Counted from the stretch's first letter, positions 8,329-16,716 are shown. The stretch is DNA of 64,000 nucleotides from Dickeya lacustris (GCF_029635795.1 NZ_CP114280.1:1736001-1800000), one strand, 5' to 3'. Notes: generated by a model not told the origin, from the letters alone. Numbers and translations are program-made.

Positions 8329-9322
8329 GTATCAATGCCTTCAGCAGAGTATTATTAAAAGTTGAACGAGAAGATTCAGGTATCTTCTCTAATAATGAGT
8401 AGACTCTTTCAACAGGTAAATCAGCATCTTTGAGAGACTGCACATACGTAGGGTGTATTTTCTTTTTACCTGCCCGACGATATAACACGTCGCCACCCCA
8501 GTTGTAGGTGGTTTTCAACACGTTCATGTGTCGGTTAAGCAATATATCTACCGCAGGTGTTTCATCACCCGTTTTCTTCAGTAATTCGGAGAGTTCTTCC
8601 GTCGCGGCATTGCCAGCCCCTCGCCCCATTCCTGCAAAGGTCGCATCAATCCAGTTTGCCCCAGCCTGAATAGCCGTTAAACTGTTCACAAGTGCCAGCC
8701 CCATATTATTATGGGCATGAAATCCAATATTTGCGGATGTGGATTTCTTTAAACGCGTAATCAGCTCCGTCACCCGATGGGGAATCATCGAACCAAAAGA
8801 GTCGGCCAGATATACCGTTTCCGCACAATTTATTTTTGATATTTTATCAAATACCGTAGCCAGTTCACTCTCGCTGGCCAAATCAATTTGCATTAAATTC
8901 AATACAACACGATAGCCTAAGGAAGAAATAATCTCACAGAGGCGGTCAACCTGCTCAAGCTGATTAAAATGACTGGCAATACGAATCACATCTATAACAG
9001 GGCGTGCTGGTTTTTTCAGAATATCACGAGTAATGTCTTGCCAGTTATCCCGACAGAGAAGCGCTTTGCTGTCGATCATCGCCGCCCAGGACTTACCAGG
9101 AATTACGGGCAAGAAGTTAAAATCGGAGACGTTTTGTATTTTAAAACGACCACAGCCCGTTGCATCTATTGAAATATACCCCGCCTCCATAATATCGACA
9201 TTCGCTTCAACAATAGCAGGGGAATAAATATTGACGAGTTCTTCATCGAAATTCCAGTTGGTATAATACCCACCGTCACGGAAAGTGCAATCCAACAAAA
9301 TTACATTATGTTCAGCTATCAT
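8318..9322 (-). CDS. DRE-TIM metallolyase, 4-hydroxy-2-oxovalerate aldolase/HMG-CoA lyase-like
   Basis: A 334-residue TIM-barrel protein with the family signature LLDCTFRDGG (DRE-TIM motif) at residues ~9-18. The metal-binding motif FHAHNN is near 200 and GMGRGAGN near 230. These residues coordinate a divalent metal and bind a 2-oxo acid or acyl-CoA in aldolase, Claisen-type synthase and lyase members. It is shorter than the homocitrate or isopropylmalate synthases and closest in layout to the aldolase group. The gene follows a 27-base dyad and overlaps the HAD gene. It probably makes or breaks a C-C bond on the precursor; direction and substrate are unknown. Confidence 0.85.
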   Translation of the reverse strand: MIAEHNVILLDCTFRDGGYYTNWNFDEELVNIYSPAIVEANVDIMEAGYISIDATGCGRFKIQNVSDFNFLPVIPGKSWAAMIDSKALLCRDNWQDITRDILKKPARPVIDVIRIASHFNQLEQVDRLCEIISSLGYRVVLNLMQIDLASESELATVFDKISKINCAETVYLADSFGSMIPHRVTELITRLKKSTSANIGFHAHNNMGLALVNSLTAIQAGANWIDATFAGMGRGAGNAATEELSELLKKTGDETPAVDILLNRHMNVLKTTYNWGGDVLYRRAGKKKIHPTYVQSLKDADLPVERVYSLLEKIPESSRSTFNNTLLKALIHES

Positions 9323-9340
9323 TATTCATCTCTTCTGAAT

Positions 9341-9367
9341 AGCAACATGTACGTAATACATGTTGCT
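9341..9367. other. Perfect 11-bp dyad within the operon
   Basis: The plus strand reads AGCAACATGTA, then CGTAA, then TACATGTTGCT: a perfect 11-bp inverted repeat with a 5-base loop. It lies in the 81-base spacer between the DUF718 gene and the aldolase gene. No U-tract follows on the minus strand, so it is not a simple terminator. It could be an mRNA stability or processing hairpin, or an operator. Confidence 0.6.
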
Positions 9368-9403
9368 GGATGCGACATTAACAGGCGAGAAACTAAACGT
9401 GTA

Positions 9404-9775
9404 TTAATACTGAACCGGATCGGGTCTGGCGTCGAACTGATAGAATTTATCCATTACCGCCCATTCCGTAGGCCCGTCATTCATAAATACCCGTTGCAAC
9501 AGTTCCCCATGAACATAATCATCGAATTCCTTCACTTTGGGATTCAACGTCAGTGCATGAGTAAATTCCCGCGACGGTATAAAATCATCAATCGTCTCCA
9601 TATACATAAATAACATATTGGGTTTCATGAAGAAGATTTGCATGGTTTTCACACCAATTTTAGCTAAAGCACCATCGCCAGCATGAATCTCTGGAATTTG
9701 ATTAACGTGCATTTCACGATAGATATCTACAGCTTTTTGGTTACGTAATTCAATAGTAAGCGCCCAACTTTTCAT
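9404..9775 (-). CDS. L-rhamnose-mutarotase-like (DUF718) small protein
   Basis: A 123-residue protein with an N-terminal pattern (ALTIELRNQKAVDIYREMHV, IPEIHAGDGALAKIGVKTMQ, then LFMYMET) resembling the RhaM/DUF718 dimeric alpha-beta barrel family, which includes L-rhamnose mutarotase. It is about 20 residues longer than RhaM. The start has AGAGGAAAGC just upstream, 11 bases after the DapA-like stop. In this operon a role in sugar mutarotation is doubtful; small ferredoxin-like barrels also serve as isomerases or cyclases in secondary pathways. Function unknown. Confidence 0.68.
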   Translation of the reverse strand: MKSWALTIELRNQKAVDIYREMHVNQIPEIHAGDGALAKIGVKTMQIFFMKPNMLFMYMETIDDFIPSREFTHALTLNPKVKEFDDYVHGELLQRVFMNDGPTEWAVMDKFYQFDARPDPVQY

Positions 9776-9786
9776 GCTTTCCTCTT

Positions 9787-10695
9787 TTATTCGCAGATGT
9801 TATCCAATACAGAAATAATTCTATCAATCTCTTTATAGGTGATGGCATCAGGGACAGAATCCACAGGCTCCCTGACACGAGGATGCGTAATAAGACCTTT
9901 GCGATGTAGAATATGTTTTGAAAGGTGCTGATAGCAGTCAATGCTATTCATCATCTGACACATCATATAAGAGAGTGGGTAAGCAATTTTCTCTGCATAT
10001 TGCATATCCCCGGCTTGCAGAGCCTGCCATATTTTAACCACATACTTAACGCAGTCAGTCGCCGGAATAGAGCCGTACAACCCCCGAAAGAAACTGTCAA
10101 TAATCATCATGCCACCATCACCTTCAAAAATCCGCGCCTGGTTATTGGTAGCAAGCTGTAACTCAGTGTGTTTTGGCGGTAACGGTGACGACTCAGGTTT
10201 AAATAATATTCTGTCAGCGCCAAATTCGTGTAAAAGGTCGGCCTGCATTTTTATTGTCATTGGTGTTTTGGCATAGCTTTTAGCATGATGGATAATAACT
10301 GGAATACTCAACTGCTGTATCACATCACGATAATACTTATGCATTCTTTCTTCGGTTAATGGCGAAGTCGACGGATGCATCAATAGCACAGCATCAACAC
10401 CGGAATTTTGTGCATATAAAGAATATTCAATGGCATTTTTAGTGCTTTCAGCCCCGGTACTCACCACGACAAAACCACCGGGCTTACCATATTTAACGGC
10501 TAAATCGGTAATTTGATGGCGCTCACGGCTATTCATTCGCATCAATTCAGAAACCTGACCGATAACAATGCCGTCAGCACCGACTTCATAGCAATAATTA
10601 ACTTGCCTGGAGAAGTCTTCTTCATGTATATCGAAATTCTCATCCCAGGGAGTGAGTATGACAGGAAGAACACCTTTAATATTTTTGTACGACAT
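9787..10695 (-). CDS. Dihydrodipicolinate synthase/N-acetylneuraminate lyase family protein
   Basis: A 302-residue class I aldolase of the DapA superfamily. The Schiff-base lysine lies in RILFKPESSP (near residue 165) and the C-terminal barrel looks complete. Two usual DapA features differ: the GTTGE-type loop reads GQVSEL, and the region that normally holds the catalytic Tyr (LYNVPSRT in DapA) reads IIHHAKSYAKT. It is therefore unlikely to be a lysine-biosynthesis DapA and more likely a diverged aldolase/dehydratase acting on a pyruvate-like or hydrazino-oxo-acid substrate (inference). It lies three bases after the flavoenzyme stop. Confidence 0.85.
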   Translation of the reverse strand: MSYKNIKGVLPVILTPWDENFDIHEEDFSRQVNYCYEVGADGIVIGQVSELMRMNSRERHQITDLAVKYGKPGGFVVVSTGAESTKNAIEYSLYAQNSGVDAVLLMHPSTSPLTEERMHKYYRDVIQQLSIPVIIHHAKSYAKTPMTIKMQADLLHEFGADRILFKPESSPLPPKHTELQLATNNQARIFEGDGGMMIIDSFFRGLYGSIPATDCVKYVVKIWQALQAGDMQYAEKIAYPLSYMMCQMMNSIDCYQHLSKHILHRKGLITHPRVREPVDSVPDAITYKEIDRIISVLDNICE

Positions 10696-10697
10696 GT

Positions 10698-11760
10698 TTA
10701 TTCCTTAATAATGTGGTCAGTGAGGCGTTTGGCTAACTCTGGCGCTAATTTAAATCCGCCCCCCGAATAACCGGTTAACAGGCTTAATGACGCTATTCCA
10801 TCAATGCTTTCGGCAGCCCCTGTCCCCTGCGGTGAATAACAGTCAAAACTCGACCAGGCGCCTCGTTGTTCAGAGCCGCTAACCCAATCGAACCTTTTCT
10901 GCCCCATCATATTGGTGACGTCGCTATATATAGTGCTGCCGGGCGCAACGCCATCGACAAATACACGATCATTTGTGGGGTAGCCCAATAGAAAATCACC
11001 GTTTTCACAGGGTCGGCCGTTCAAGTCATGCACATCATCAATCCATGCCGGATGACCGGTAATCGCCGACGAAGGTTTCCTGATATCAACCTGAATACGC
11101 TGTGACCATAAATGGTGAGGGATATTATTTTTGTCCAGAAACATGGGGGTATTAGGCCCCATGGCGACGACCACATGACCGGCAGTAAATACGCCTTGTG
11201 ATGTCGCCACACCGACAATTCGGTTCCCGCTGCGAATAAGCCTGTAGACCTCGGTTCCAGGATAAACAGCCAGACCTTTCGCAGTCGCGGCATGAATAAA
11301 TGCCCGAGTGACCTCAGCGGGTGCCATATAACCGGCTTTAGCTTCATAAACCGCCCCATCCTCACAACGGATAGAGGGAAATTTCTCAGCAACTTGCCGG
11401 TAATCCAGCCATTCAATGTCTATTTTTGCCTGAAGCTGCTGAATTTTTTCCTGAACCCGGGCCTTATCCTGCACCGGAGGGAAATAGAGATACCCTGTGC
11501 GAATAAAGGTGGCAGGAACGCCCGTATTTCCCTCAAAATCCAGATAATATTTGAAGGCATTGGCAGCAAGTTCCGTCAGGTAATCACTGCTGTGATAACA
11601 CCCGCACAATACCGCCAGAGTAAGACGTACAGCCTTGTGCAGGCACGCCACGCTCCAACAGCGCCGTTTTTAAACCTCTGCGGGTCAGTTCATGTGCTGT
11701 CGCAGCTCCAAGAATACCTGCGCCCAGCACCACAACATCGAAATTCTGCTTAATTGGCAT
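10698..11760 (-). pseudogene. DadA/glycine-oxidase-like FAD oxidoreductase, frameshifted
   Basis: The first reading frame starts MPIKQNFDVVVLGAG at 11760 with GAGGTC as ribosome site, and the start overlaps the hydroxylase stop by 11 bases. It carries the FAD-binding GAGILG motif and SYSGGIVRV, then stops after four more codons. The remaining ~300 residues continue in a second frame as YHSSDYLTELAANAFKYYLD through the C-terminal GYSGGGFK motif. Deleting one T of the TT at 11597-11598 gives SGGIVRVYHSSDY and a 353-residue protein, normal for the family. Homologues Spb39 and ForL oxidatively cleave the lysine-derived hydrazine to release hydrazinoacetate. As sequenced the enzyme is broken, which would block the pathway after N-N bond formation. 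Confidence 0.87.
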
Positions 11761-13078
11761 TGACGACCTCAGCTGACACCGAAGCGGCTTTAACACTCAG
11801 GGTATTCGTGACATCACGAACAATTTCGTTGGCTCTTATCGGTAATAGCGATAGCAAGGTAGCGGATAGACCGTGATGCGCTTCTGACATGCCAGGTAAA
11901 TAGATTTTCCCTGCCAAGGGACGATTAATACTCACGCTATAATTGCGATCGAGTGTAATACTATTATCTTCAGCCAGTGCTATCAGTTCAGATGCAGAAG
12001 GGAATAGTTCAGTAATGTCTGGAACCCGATATCCTGTCGCCATTATGATATAATCAAATTCTTCCGTATAAATTTCATCAGTTTTTAGATTATGTAATGT
12101 AGCGATAGGTTTACTCCCAACGTGCTTAACACTACTCAATCGAGTTAATTGCCTTAGCTGTATTCTTTTTTGATTGTTAACTTTTTCCTGATAAACCTTT
12201 TTGTAAATTTCCGCAATCAGATCACCGTCTACCACGGAATAGTTAGTATCAGCATGAGTATCCATGATTTTGCTTTTTAGCGATGCCGATGCGCTAAAAA
12301 ACATATCAACACTTTCTGCATCAAATATTCTATTTACGAAATGACTGTCATCCGCAGGTTTAAATCCGAACGTAGAAAAAACAGATGTAACCGTCGCGTT
12401 GTCAAATCGGTCATATAAATGATTAACAATTTCAGCCGCACTTTGCCCACCACCAACCACCAAAAATTTCTTTGTGTCAGATGAAGGGATATTCTGAATT
12501 GTCGGGAGAAATTGTGAACTATGAATAACGGACGCTGAGACCTGATGTATCTCGGGCATCTTAGGTACAATCCCTGTCGCGACAGCCAGATTTTTTGTCA
12601 AAAAGCGATGTTGAGTGCCGTTGGATAAATCCGTAACCCACACCTCAACAATCGTGCTGCCATCTGATAATCGCCGCGGTTTTATATCATCAACACGATG
12701 TGCATATCGCACACAATCCTGTTGCTGTTGTGCGGCCCAATTAAGATAGTCAAAATATTCCACCCGGGTTGGGTAGAAACTCTTTAAATTAATAAAATCT
12801 TCAAGCCTGTTTTTTTGATGTAAATAGTTCAGAAAGCTAAATGGGCTAGCAGGATTTCGCAGAGTCACTAAATCTTTTAGATATGATATTTGCATCGTGG
12901 CATCGTTGATTAACATGCCAGGGTGCCAGGAAAAAGATTCGTTCTTTTCAAAAAACAGGCTTTTCAACGGTGATGCGGGATATTTTAACTTTTCATTGTT
13001 CTCATCAATACATATGGACAGCGCTAAATTCGCAGGACCGAATCCGACACCAATAATGTCATAAATATTAGATAGCAT
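11750..13078 (-). CDS. Lysine/ornithine N-monooxygenase (flavin-dependent N-hydroxylase)
   Basis: A 442-residue class B N-hydroxylating monooxygenase of the IucD/PvdA/SidA family. It has FAD motif GVGFGPANL at ~10-18, the WHPGM and ISYLKDLVTLRNP substrate/flavin regions, NADPH motif VVGGGQSAAE near 208, and a late ATGYR motif near 355. It would convert the side-chain amine, most likely of lysine, to a hydroxylamine, the first step for the cupin/MetRS enzyme. No siderophore synthetase of the IucA/IucC type or NRPS is nearby, which argues against a siderophore. It is the first gene of the minus-strand operon, with AAAGGGA just before the ATG. Confidence 0.9.
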   Translation of the reverse strand: MLSNIYDIIGVGFGPANLALSICIDENNEKLKYPASPLKSLFFEKNESFSWHPGMLINDATMQISYLKDLVTLRNPASPFSFLNYLHQKNRLEDFINLKSFYPTRVEYFDYLNWAAQQQQDCVRYAHRVDDIKPRRLSDGSTIVEVWVTDLSNGTQHRFLTKNLAVATGIVPKMPEIHQVSASVIHSSQFLPTIQNIPSSDTKKFLVVGGGQSAAEIVNHLYDRFDNATVTSVFSTFGFKPADDSHFVNRIFDAESVDMFFSASASLKSKIMDTHADTNYSVVDGDLIAEIYKKVYQEKVNNQKRIQLRQLTRLSSVKHVGSKPIATLHNLKTDEIYTEEFDYIIMATGYRVPDITELFPSASELIALAEDNSITLDRNYSVSINRPLAGKIYLPGMSEAHHGLSATLLSLLPIRANEIVRDVTNTLSVKAASVSAEVVNAN

Positions 13079-13223
13079 AAAAATCCCTTTATACGTAGAT
13101 AATACCCAGCATGATTTTCAGGAAACTATTTTCACGATTTAAATCAGAGTCATTCCTTAGAATTAAATCCTCTCTAAGTGTGGCTACGTTTATAACGTCG
13201 AGGATATAAACACATAAAAATTC

Positions 13224-13241
13224 CCATGTAAATAGATTGTT
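13224..13241. promoter_or_regulatory. 18-base motif shared with 19111-19128
   Basis: CCATGTAAATAGATTGTT on the plus strand differs at two positions (10 and 12) from CCATGTAAACACATTGTT at 19111-19128. Both lie upstream of minus-strand operons. They may be binding sites for a common regulator. Confidence 0.45.
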
Positions 13242-13340
13242 TATTTTATGTTAATTAAGCGATCATAAAAAATAGCGACCAATGTTAAATTTTAGTTAAA
13301 AAAAACCAAATGCAGCGATTTATACACTACTTTCTCATGC

Positions 13341-13377
13341 AAATGCTCTTTTTTCGATATAAAACATTAGAGCATTT
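13341..13377. repeat. 8-bp inverted repeat upstream of the operon
   Basis: AAATGCTC (13341-13348) and GAGCATTT (13370-13377) form a perfect 8-bp dyad with a 21-base AT-rich spacer, about 265 bases upstream of the N-hydroxylase start. The spacing could suit a dimeric regulator. Confidence 0.35.
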
Positions 13378-13536
13378 AATGTTTAACCTCTCGTTGTCGG
13401 CCCTACTTTTGCATCCTTAAGCCAAATTCCAGCACGCCAGAAACCGCTCTGCGCCATGCGCTGTTGGCCGAATCAACGTGGGTTATCATGACACTACTCA
13501 CCACAGAGCAAATAGCCTTCATCTGACCGCAGATGA

Positions 13537-13782
13537 GCTCGGGTACCCCGCCGTTACAGGCTTTTTAGCGTACGCTATCGATTCATCACACCGCTTGCGG
13601 CGTGTGGGTGGCATGAGACGCATAATAAGATTTTGCTACCGCCAGATGCGTCTACATGGTGGCAAGAAAAACAGCGGTTGTTGGCCGCCGCAATCTTCTT
13701 CGGTAAGGCGATGTCACAGGATGCGCCAGCCAGCAAGAACATCGAGCCCTTCACAACGGCTTATTTTGATGGCCGCTTTTGA
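13537..13782 (+). pseudogene. Unrecognised ORF fragment without a start codon
   Basis: An open frame of 81 codons ends at TGA 13780-13782 and has no suitable start codon or ribosome site at its 5' end. Its latter half is protein-like in composition, for example ILLPPDASTWWQEKQRLL and AAAIFFGKAMSQDAP. It may be the 3' remnant of a decayed gene at the edge of the cluster. Function not recognised. A competing frame from 13478 looks like chance. Confidence 0.22.
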
Positions 13783-13999
13783 TAGACGTCCCGATGATGG
13801 CCGCCTTCAACATTCAGTGGGTCGGGTAGCGCTCTATCCGGCAAGCCTCACCCTTCTTACCCTGCGCGATCGCAGCACTTGACTCTGTAGTAACGACAAG
13901 GTGTTGAATCAACCGAATAGCCATAACCGAAGCGTCGGCATGGCGTTATGGAGTGTTTCACCTGATATGGATAGTTTTTACCTGAAAAGAGAAGAACTT

Positions 14000-14200
14000 A
14001 TGGGTATTTTTGATAAATTATTAAGTCACCACCATGACCGCCACCGTCATCACGAACAACATCACCGTCATCAACACCACCACTCTCATAATACGCCTTC
14101 CGTTATTAATCATAATGCAGGGCCTGTTTGCCCAAATTGCCAGTTTTCCGCAACGCCAGACTCACGTTTTTGTCAGCAATGCGGCACCGCCCTCGGCTGA
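14000..14200 (+). CDS. Histidine-rich zinc-ribbon small protein
   Basis: A 66-residue protein. The start at 14000 follows AGAGAAG; a longer frame from 13901 lacks a better site. After MGIFDKLLS comes a stretch dominated by His with Arg, Gln and Asp (residues ~10-32). A C-terminal zinc ribbon, CPNCQF...FCQQCGTALG, has two CxxC pairs. Zinc-ribbon proteins of this short type occur in many enterobacteria without known function. The His tract suggests metal binding or buffering (inference). Confidence 0.7.
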   Translation: MGIFDKLLSHHHDRHRHHEQHHRHQHHHSHNTPSVINHNAGPVCPNCQFSATPDSRFCQQCGTALG

Positions 14201-14279
14201 TGCTACGCTCGTCGCTGTGCGACGCATTCAGCCATTCGTTTTCATTCAGCCATTCGTTTTCCCGGCATCAGCAGTGGCG

Positions 14280-15212
14280 CTAGAAAATGACCGCATGCAG
14301 TGCGGCTCGCAGCGCAATCCCCAGCAAGGCACCGGTCGCGGCATAGCGAAACAGCCGAATAAAACGCGCGCCAACGCCAAGGAAAATGCCGATGCCCGGT
14401 AAATCAAGCGTCTGAACCAGTAGCCCCGCTGATGCGTTGATTTGGCTGGCGGTCATTTTTCCTTGCGCCATCAGGTCGGAAACCACGCCAAAATAGGCCG
14501 TTCCACCGGCCAGGCATTTCACCAGCGCAGGCAGGACAAAAACCGGTGAAATACCTATCGCAGCCAGCAATGGCGACAACCCTCGCTCCAGTGCACGCAC
14601 CGCACCGGCGGACTCCAGTACGCCCACCACGCTCAGTGACAAAATCAACATGGGCACCGACCCCCATGCCAGCCGGATGGCATCAGCGCCAGCGCTGTTA
14701 ATAATCGCAATTATCCCTTTCGCGCCCGGCTCCTCTGCCGGGATATCGCGGCTATGCTGCCCTTCACGGGTGGATAAGCGGCGCGCCAACACATGATACG
14801 TGATGGCGGCCGCAGCCAGCCCGCCTGCCACCGAAATCAGAATCGACAGCGCCCAGTGCAGGCCAAATGGCGTTAACGGATAAAACACATTGCCCTGCCC
14901 CATCGCAAACACCATGGCAAGCGTTGCCGCCATATGGCGATCGGAGGTGGCGCGTTTCTCCATCATCGACAGTGTGGCCAGCGGTGCAGCAAAACTGACG
15001 AAATTGAGCTGAATTAACGCAAACGTGCTCATGCCGGTTAAACCGAACGGTTTGAGTACCGGAGCCATCACGCGTACCAGCGCATCAACGACCCCTTTGG
15101 CTTCAAGGAATTTCATCATGACCAGCATCACCACCATAATCGGCAGTAATGTGTAGAGCGCAACGTCAACCGAGGCTTTCCCCGCTGACATAATGATGCC
15201 AATAATATCCAT
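14280..15212 (-). CDS. Nucleoside-recognition (Gate) domain membrane protein
   Basis: A 310-residue polytopic membrane protein. The start at 15212 is chosen over an upstream GTG at 15248 because GGAG lies 6 bases before ATG. Two similar halves are visible (VDVALYTLLPIMVVMLVMMK... and GADAIRLAWGSVPMLILSLS...), each followed by a KPFGLTGMS- or LAAIGISPV-like segment, as in Gate-domain proteins (SpmA/SpmB, YjiG/YjiH). Both halves appear fused in one chain. The transported molecule is not known for most members. It stands alone between the zinc-ribbon gene and divergent mltB. Confidence 0.75.
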   Translation of the reverse strand: MDIIGIIMSAGKASVDVALYTLLPIMVVMLVMMKFLEAKGVVDALVRVMAPVLKPFGLTGMSTFALIQLNFVSFAAPLATLSMMEKRATSDRHMAATLAMVFAMGQGNVFYPLTPFGLHWALSILISVAGGLAAAAITYHVLARRLSTREGQHSRDIPAEEPGAKGIIAIINSAGADAIRLAWGSVPMLILSLSVVGVLESAGAVRALERGLSPLLAAIGISPVFVLPALVKCLAGGTAYFGVVSDLMAQGKMTASQINASAGLLVQTLDLPGIGIFLGVGARFIRLFRYAATGALLGIALRAALHAVIF

Positions 15213-15504
15213 TATCTGCTCCGCATTCCCCGTCGCCACGACACTCACCTCGGACGTATCGCTATCGGGCGTATGAATGCCGCCATTTTCGTGACAAACA
15301 TCACAATATGCCAGTGATTACCCGCATTTTTTTGCACCCGGCTTTTGATGTCAGCCAATAAAAAAGCACATTGCCGGGAAAAGCCACCGGATAGCGGCGA
15401 TAAGCCCGTCAACCCATTCAGTTTTTCGCCAGGATGATTGCGCTAAATTGCGGTTGCGCTAACATGGCCGCCACATTTTTATGGCTTGGTTATATGGATA
15501 TCTG
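15213..15504. promoter_or_regulatory. Divergent promoter region, gate protein and mltB
   Basis: 292 bases between divergent genes. No specific operator or consensus promoter stands out. GCCGGGAAAAGCCACCGG around 15374-15391 is a short imperfect dyad. Confidence 0.3.
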
Positions 15505-16656
15505 ATGCGTCGCCTAATTGCTGTTATTCCTTTACTGATGGCGTTAACCGCCTGTAGCAATCACTCTGCCGAATCGTCGAATGACAACACCGTGACGGGT
15601 GTCGGGCCGTCATCCACCGTACCAACCGGCGGTTTTTTTAATCCTTCAGGTCAACGCGCGCAAACCCCAGCGTCCTCGGCGTTTAATGCATCGGCACAGG
15701 CAGGCCTGCTCGCCAACGGCGAGTTTGCCAACAGCCCGGAAGTCAACCAGTTTATAGACCGGATGGTGCAACAGCATGGCTTCGAGCGCCAGTCACTGCG
15801 CGGCATTCTGGCCCAGGCGCAGCGTCTGGATTGGGTAATTCGCCTGATGGATAAACAGGCACCTGCCCCCTCAACTGCCACGCCATCAAATACGCCGAAT
15901 GGCTCATGGTTGCGTTATCGCCAGCAATTTATTACCCCAGAGACGGTGCAATACGGGGCCGCATTCTGGAGCCAGTATCAGGATGCGCTAAACCGCGCCC
16001 AGCAGGTTTACGGCGTACCGCCGGAGATCATCGTCGGCATTATCGGGGTGGAAACGCGCTGGGGCCGGGTGATGGGGAAAACGCGTATTCTTGATGCGCT
16101 GGCGACGCTGGCGTTCGCCTACCCGCGTCGCGCCGAGTATTTTCAAAGCGAGCTGGCGTATTTTTTGCTGATGGCGCGCGAAGATGGGTTTGACCCGCTC
16201 ACACTGCGCGGCTCCTTTGCCGGGGCCATGGGCTATGGCCAGTTTATGCCGTCGGCCTTCAAAAAATACGCGGTAGATTTTAACGGCGACGGCATACCCA
16301 ACCTGTGGGACCCGGTCGATGCGATTGGCAGCGTCGCTAACTACTTTAAATCCAATGGCTGGCAGTCTGGCGGCCAGGTCGCTGTTCCCGCCAGCGGTCA
16401 AACGTTCGCGCTGGAAACCGGCTTTAAAACCCACTATTCGCTCTCAACGCTTGCCGCCGCCGGGCTGCGCCCGAACGCCTCATTAGGCGGTGCGCAAGAA
16501 GCCAGCCTATTGCGCCTCGACATGGGCAGTTACTACCAGTTCTGGTACGGCCTGCCTAACTTTTATGCCATTACTCGCTACAACAAAAGCGTGCATTATG
16601 CGATGGCGGTGTGGCAGTTAGGCGAAGAGGTGAAAAAGGCGCGTCAGGGCTATTAG
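15505..16656 (+). CDS. mltB: Membrane-bound lytic murein transglycosylase B
   Basis: A 383-residue outer-membrane lipoprotein that cleaves the MurNAc-GlcNAc bond of peptidoglycan with 1,6-anhydro ring formation. The start MRRLIAVIPLLMALTAC gives a signal peptide ending in lipobox LTAC; the upstream ATG at 15481 would spoil it. The SLT-like domain contains IVGIIGVETRWGR, whose Glu is the catalytic acid, and later GAMGYGQFMPSAF and DFNGDGIPNLWDP (Ca-binding-like loop). Length and motifs fit MltB. A strong terminator follows directly. Confidence 0.93.
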   Translation: MRRLIAVIPLLMALTACSNHSAESSNDNTVTGVGPSSTVPTGGFFNPSGQRAQTPASSAFNASAQAGLLANGEFANSPEVNQFIDRMVQQHGFERQSLRGILAQAQRLDWVIRLMDKQAPAPSTATPSNTPNGSWLRYRQQFITPETVQYGAAFWSQYQDALNRAQQVYGVPPEIIVGIIGVETRWGRVMGKTRILDALATLAFAYPRRAEYFQSELAYFLLMAREDGFDPLTLRGSFAGAMGYGQFMPSAFKKYAVDFNGDGIPNLWDPVDAIGSVANYFKSNGWQSGGQVAVPASGQTFALETGFKTHYSLSTLAAAGLRPNASLGGAQEASLLRLDMGSYYQFWYGLPNFYAITRYNKSVHYAMAVWQLGEEVKKARQGY

Positions 16657-16686
16657 GCTCATTCCGGCGGGCAGATATTTTCGCGT

Positions 16687-16716
16687 AAAAAAGGATCTCA
16701 CCGAGATCCTTTTTTT
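16687..16716. terminator. Rho-independent terminator after mltB
   Basis: A GGATCTC-ACC-GAGATCC stem flanked by A6 and T7 forms a strong hairpin. The symmetrical A/T flanks allow it to act for mltB and for the opposing GNAT gene. Confidence 0.92.

Larger units (their letters stand above)
13079..13536. promoter_or_regulatory. AT-rich upstream region of the hydrazine-type operon
   Basis: No gene was recognised in this stretch. On the minus strand TTTACA at about 13227-13232 is followed 17-18 bases later by TTATAT/TATATC, a possible sigma-70 promoter. The -35 part lies within the 18-base motif at 13224-13241. A separate inverted repeat, AAATGCTC...GAGCATTT, spans 13341-13377 and could be an operator. 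Confidence 0.45.

Noticed and set aside
9787..10695. Lysine-biosynthesis dapA
   Set aside because: Catalytic loop residues differ and the gene is operonic with secondary-metabolism genes.
11584..11651. Programmed frameshift in the DadA-like gene
   Set aside because: The required shift is +1 at GTG-TTA with no slippery heptamer, rare-codon stall or clear stimulatory structure; an indel is simpler.
11750..13078. Siderophore (aerobactin or hydroxamate) cluster
   Set aside because: No IucA/IucC-type synthetase, acetyl/formyl-transferase for the hydroxylamine, NRPS, TonB receptor or Fur box was seen in the operon.
13478..13882. 134-codon plus-strand ORF
   Set aside because: Composition is not protein-like, there is no good ribosome site, and a better protein-like frame overlaps it.
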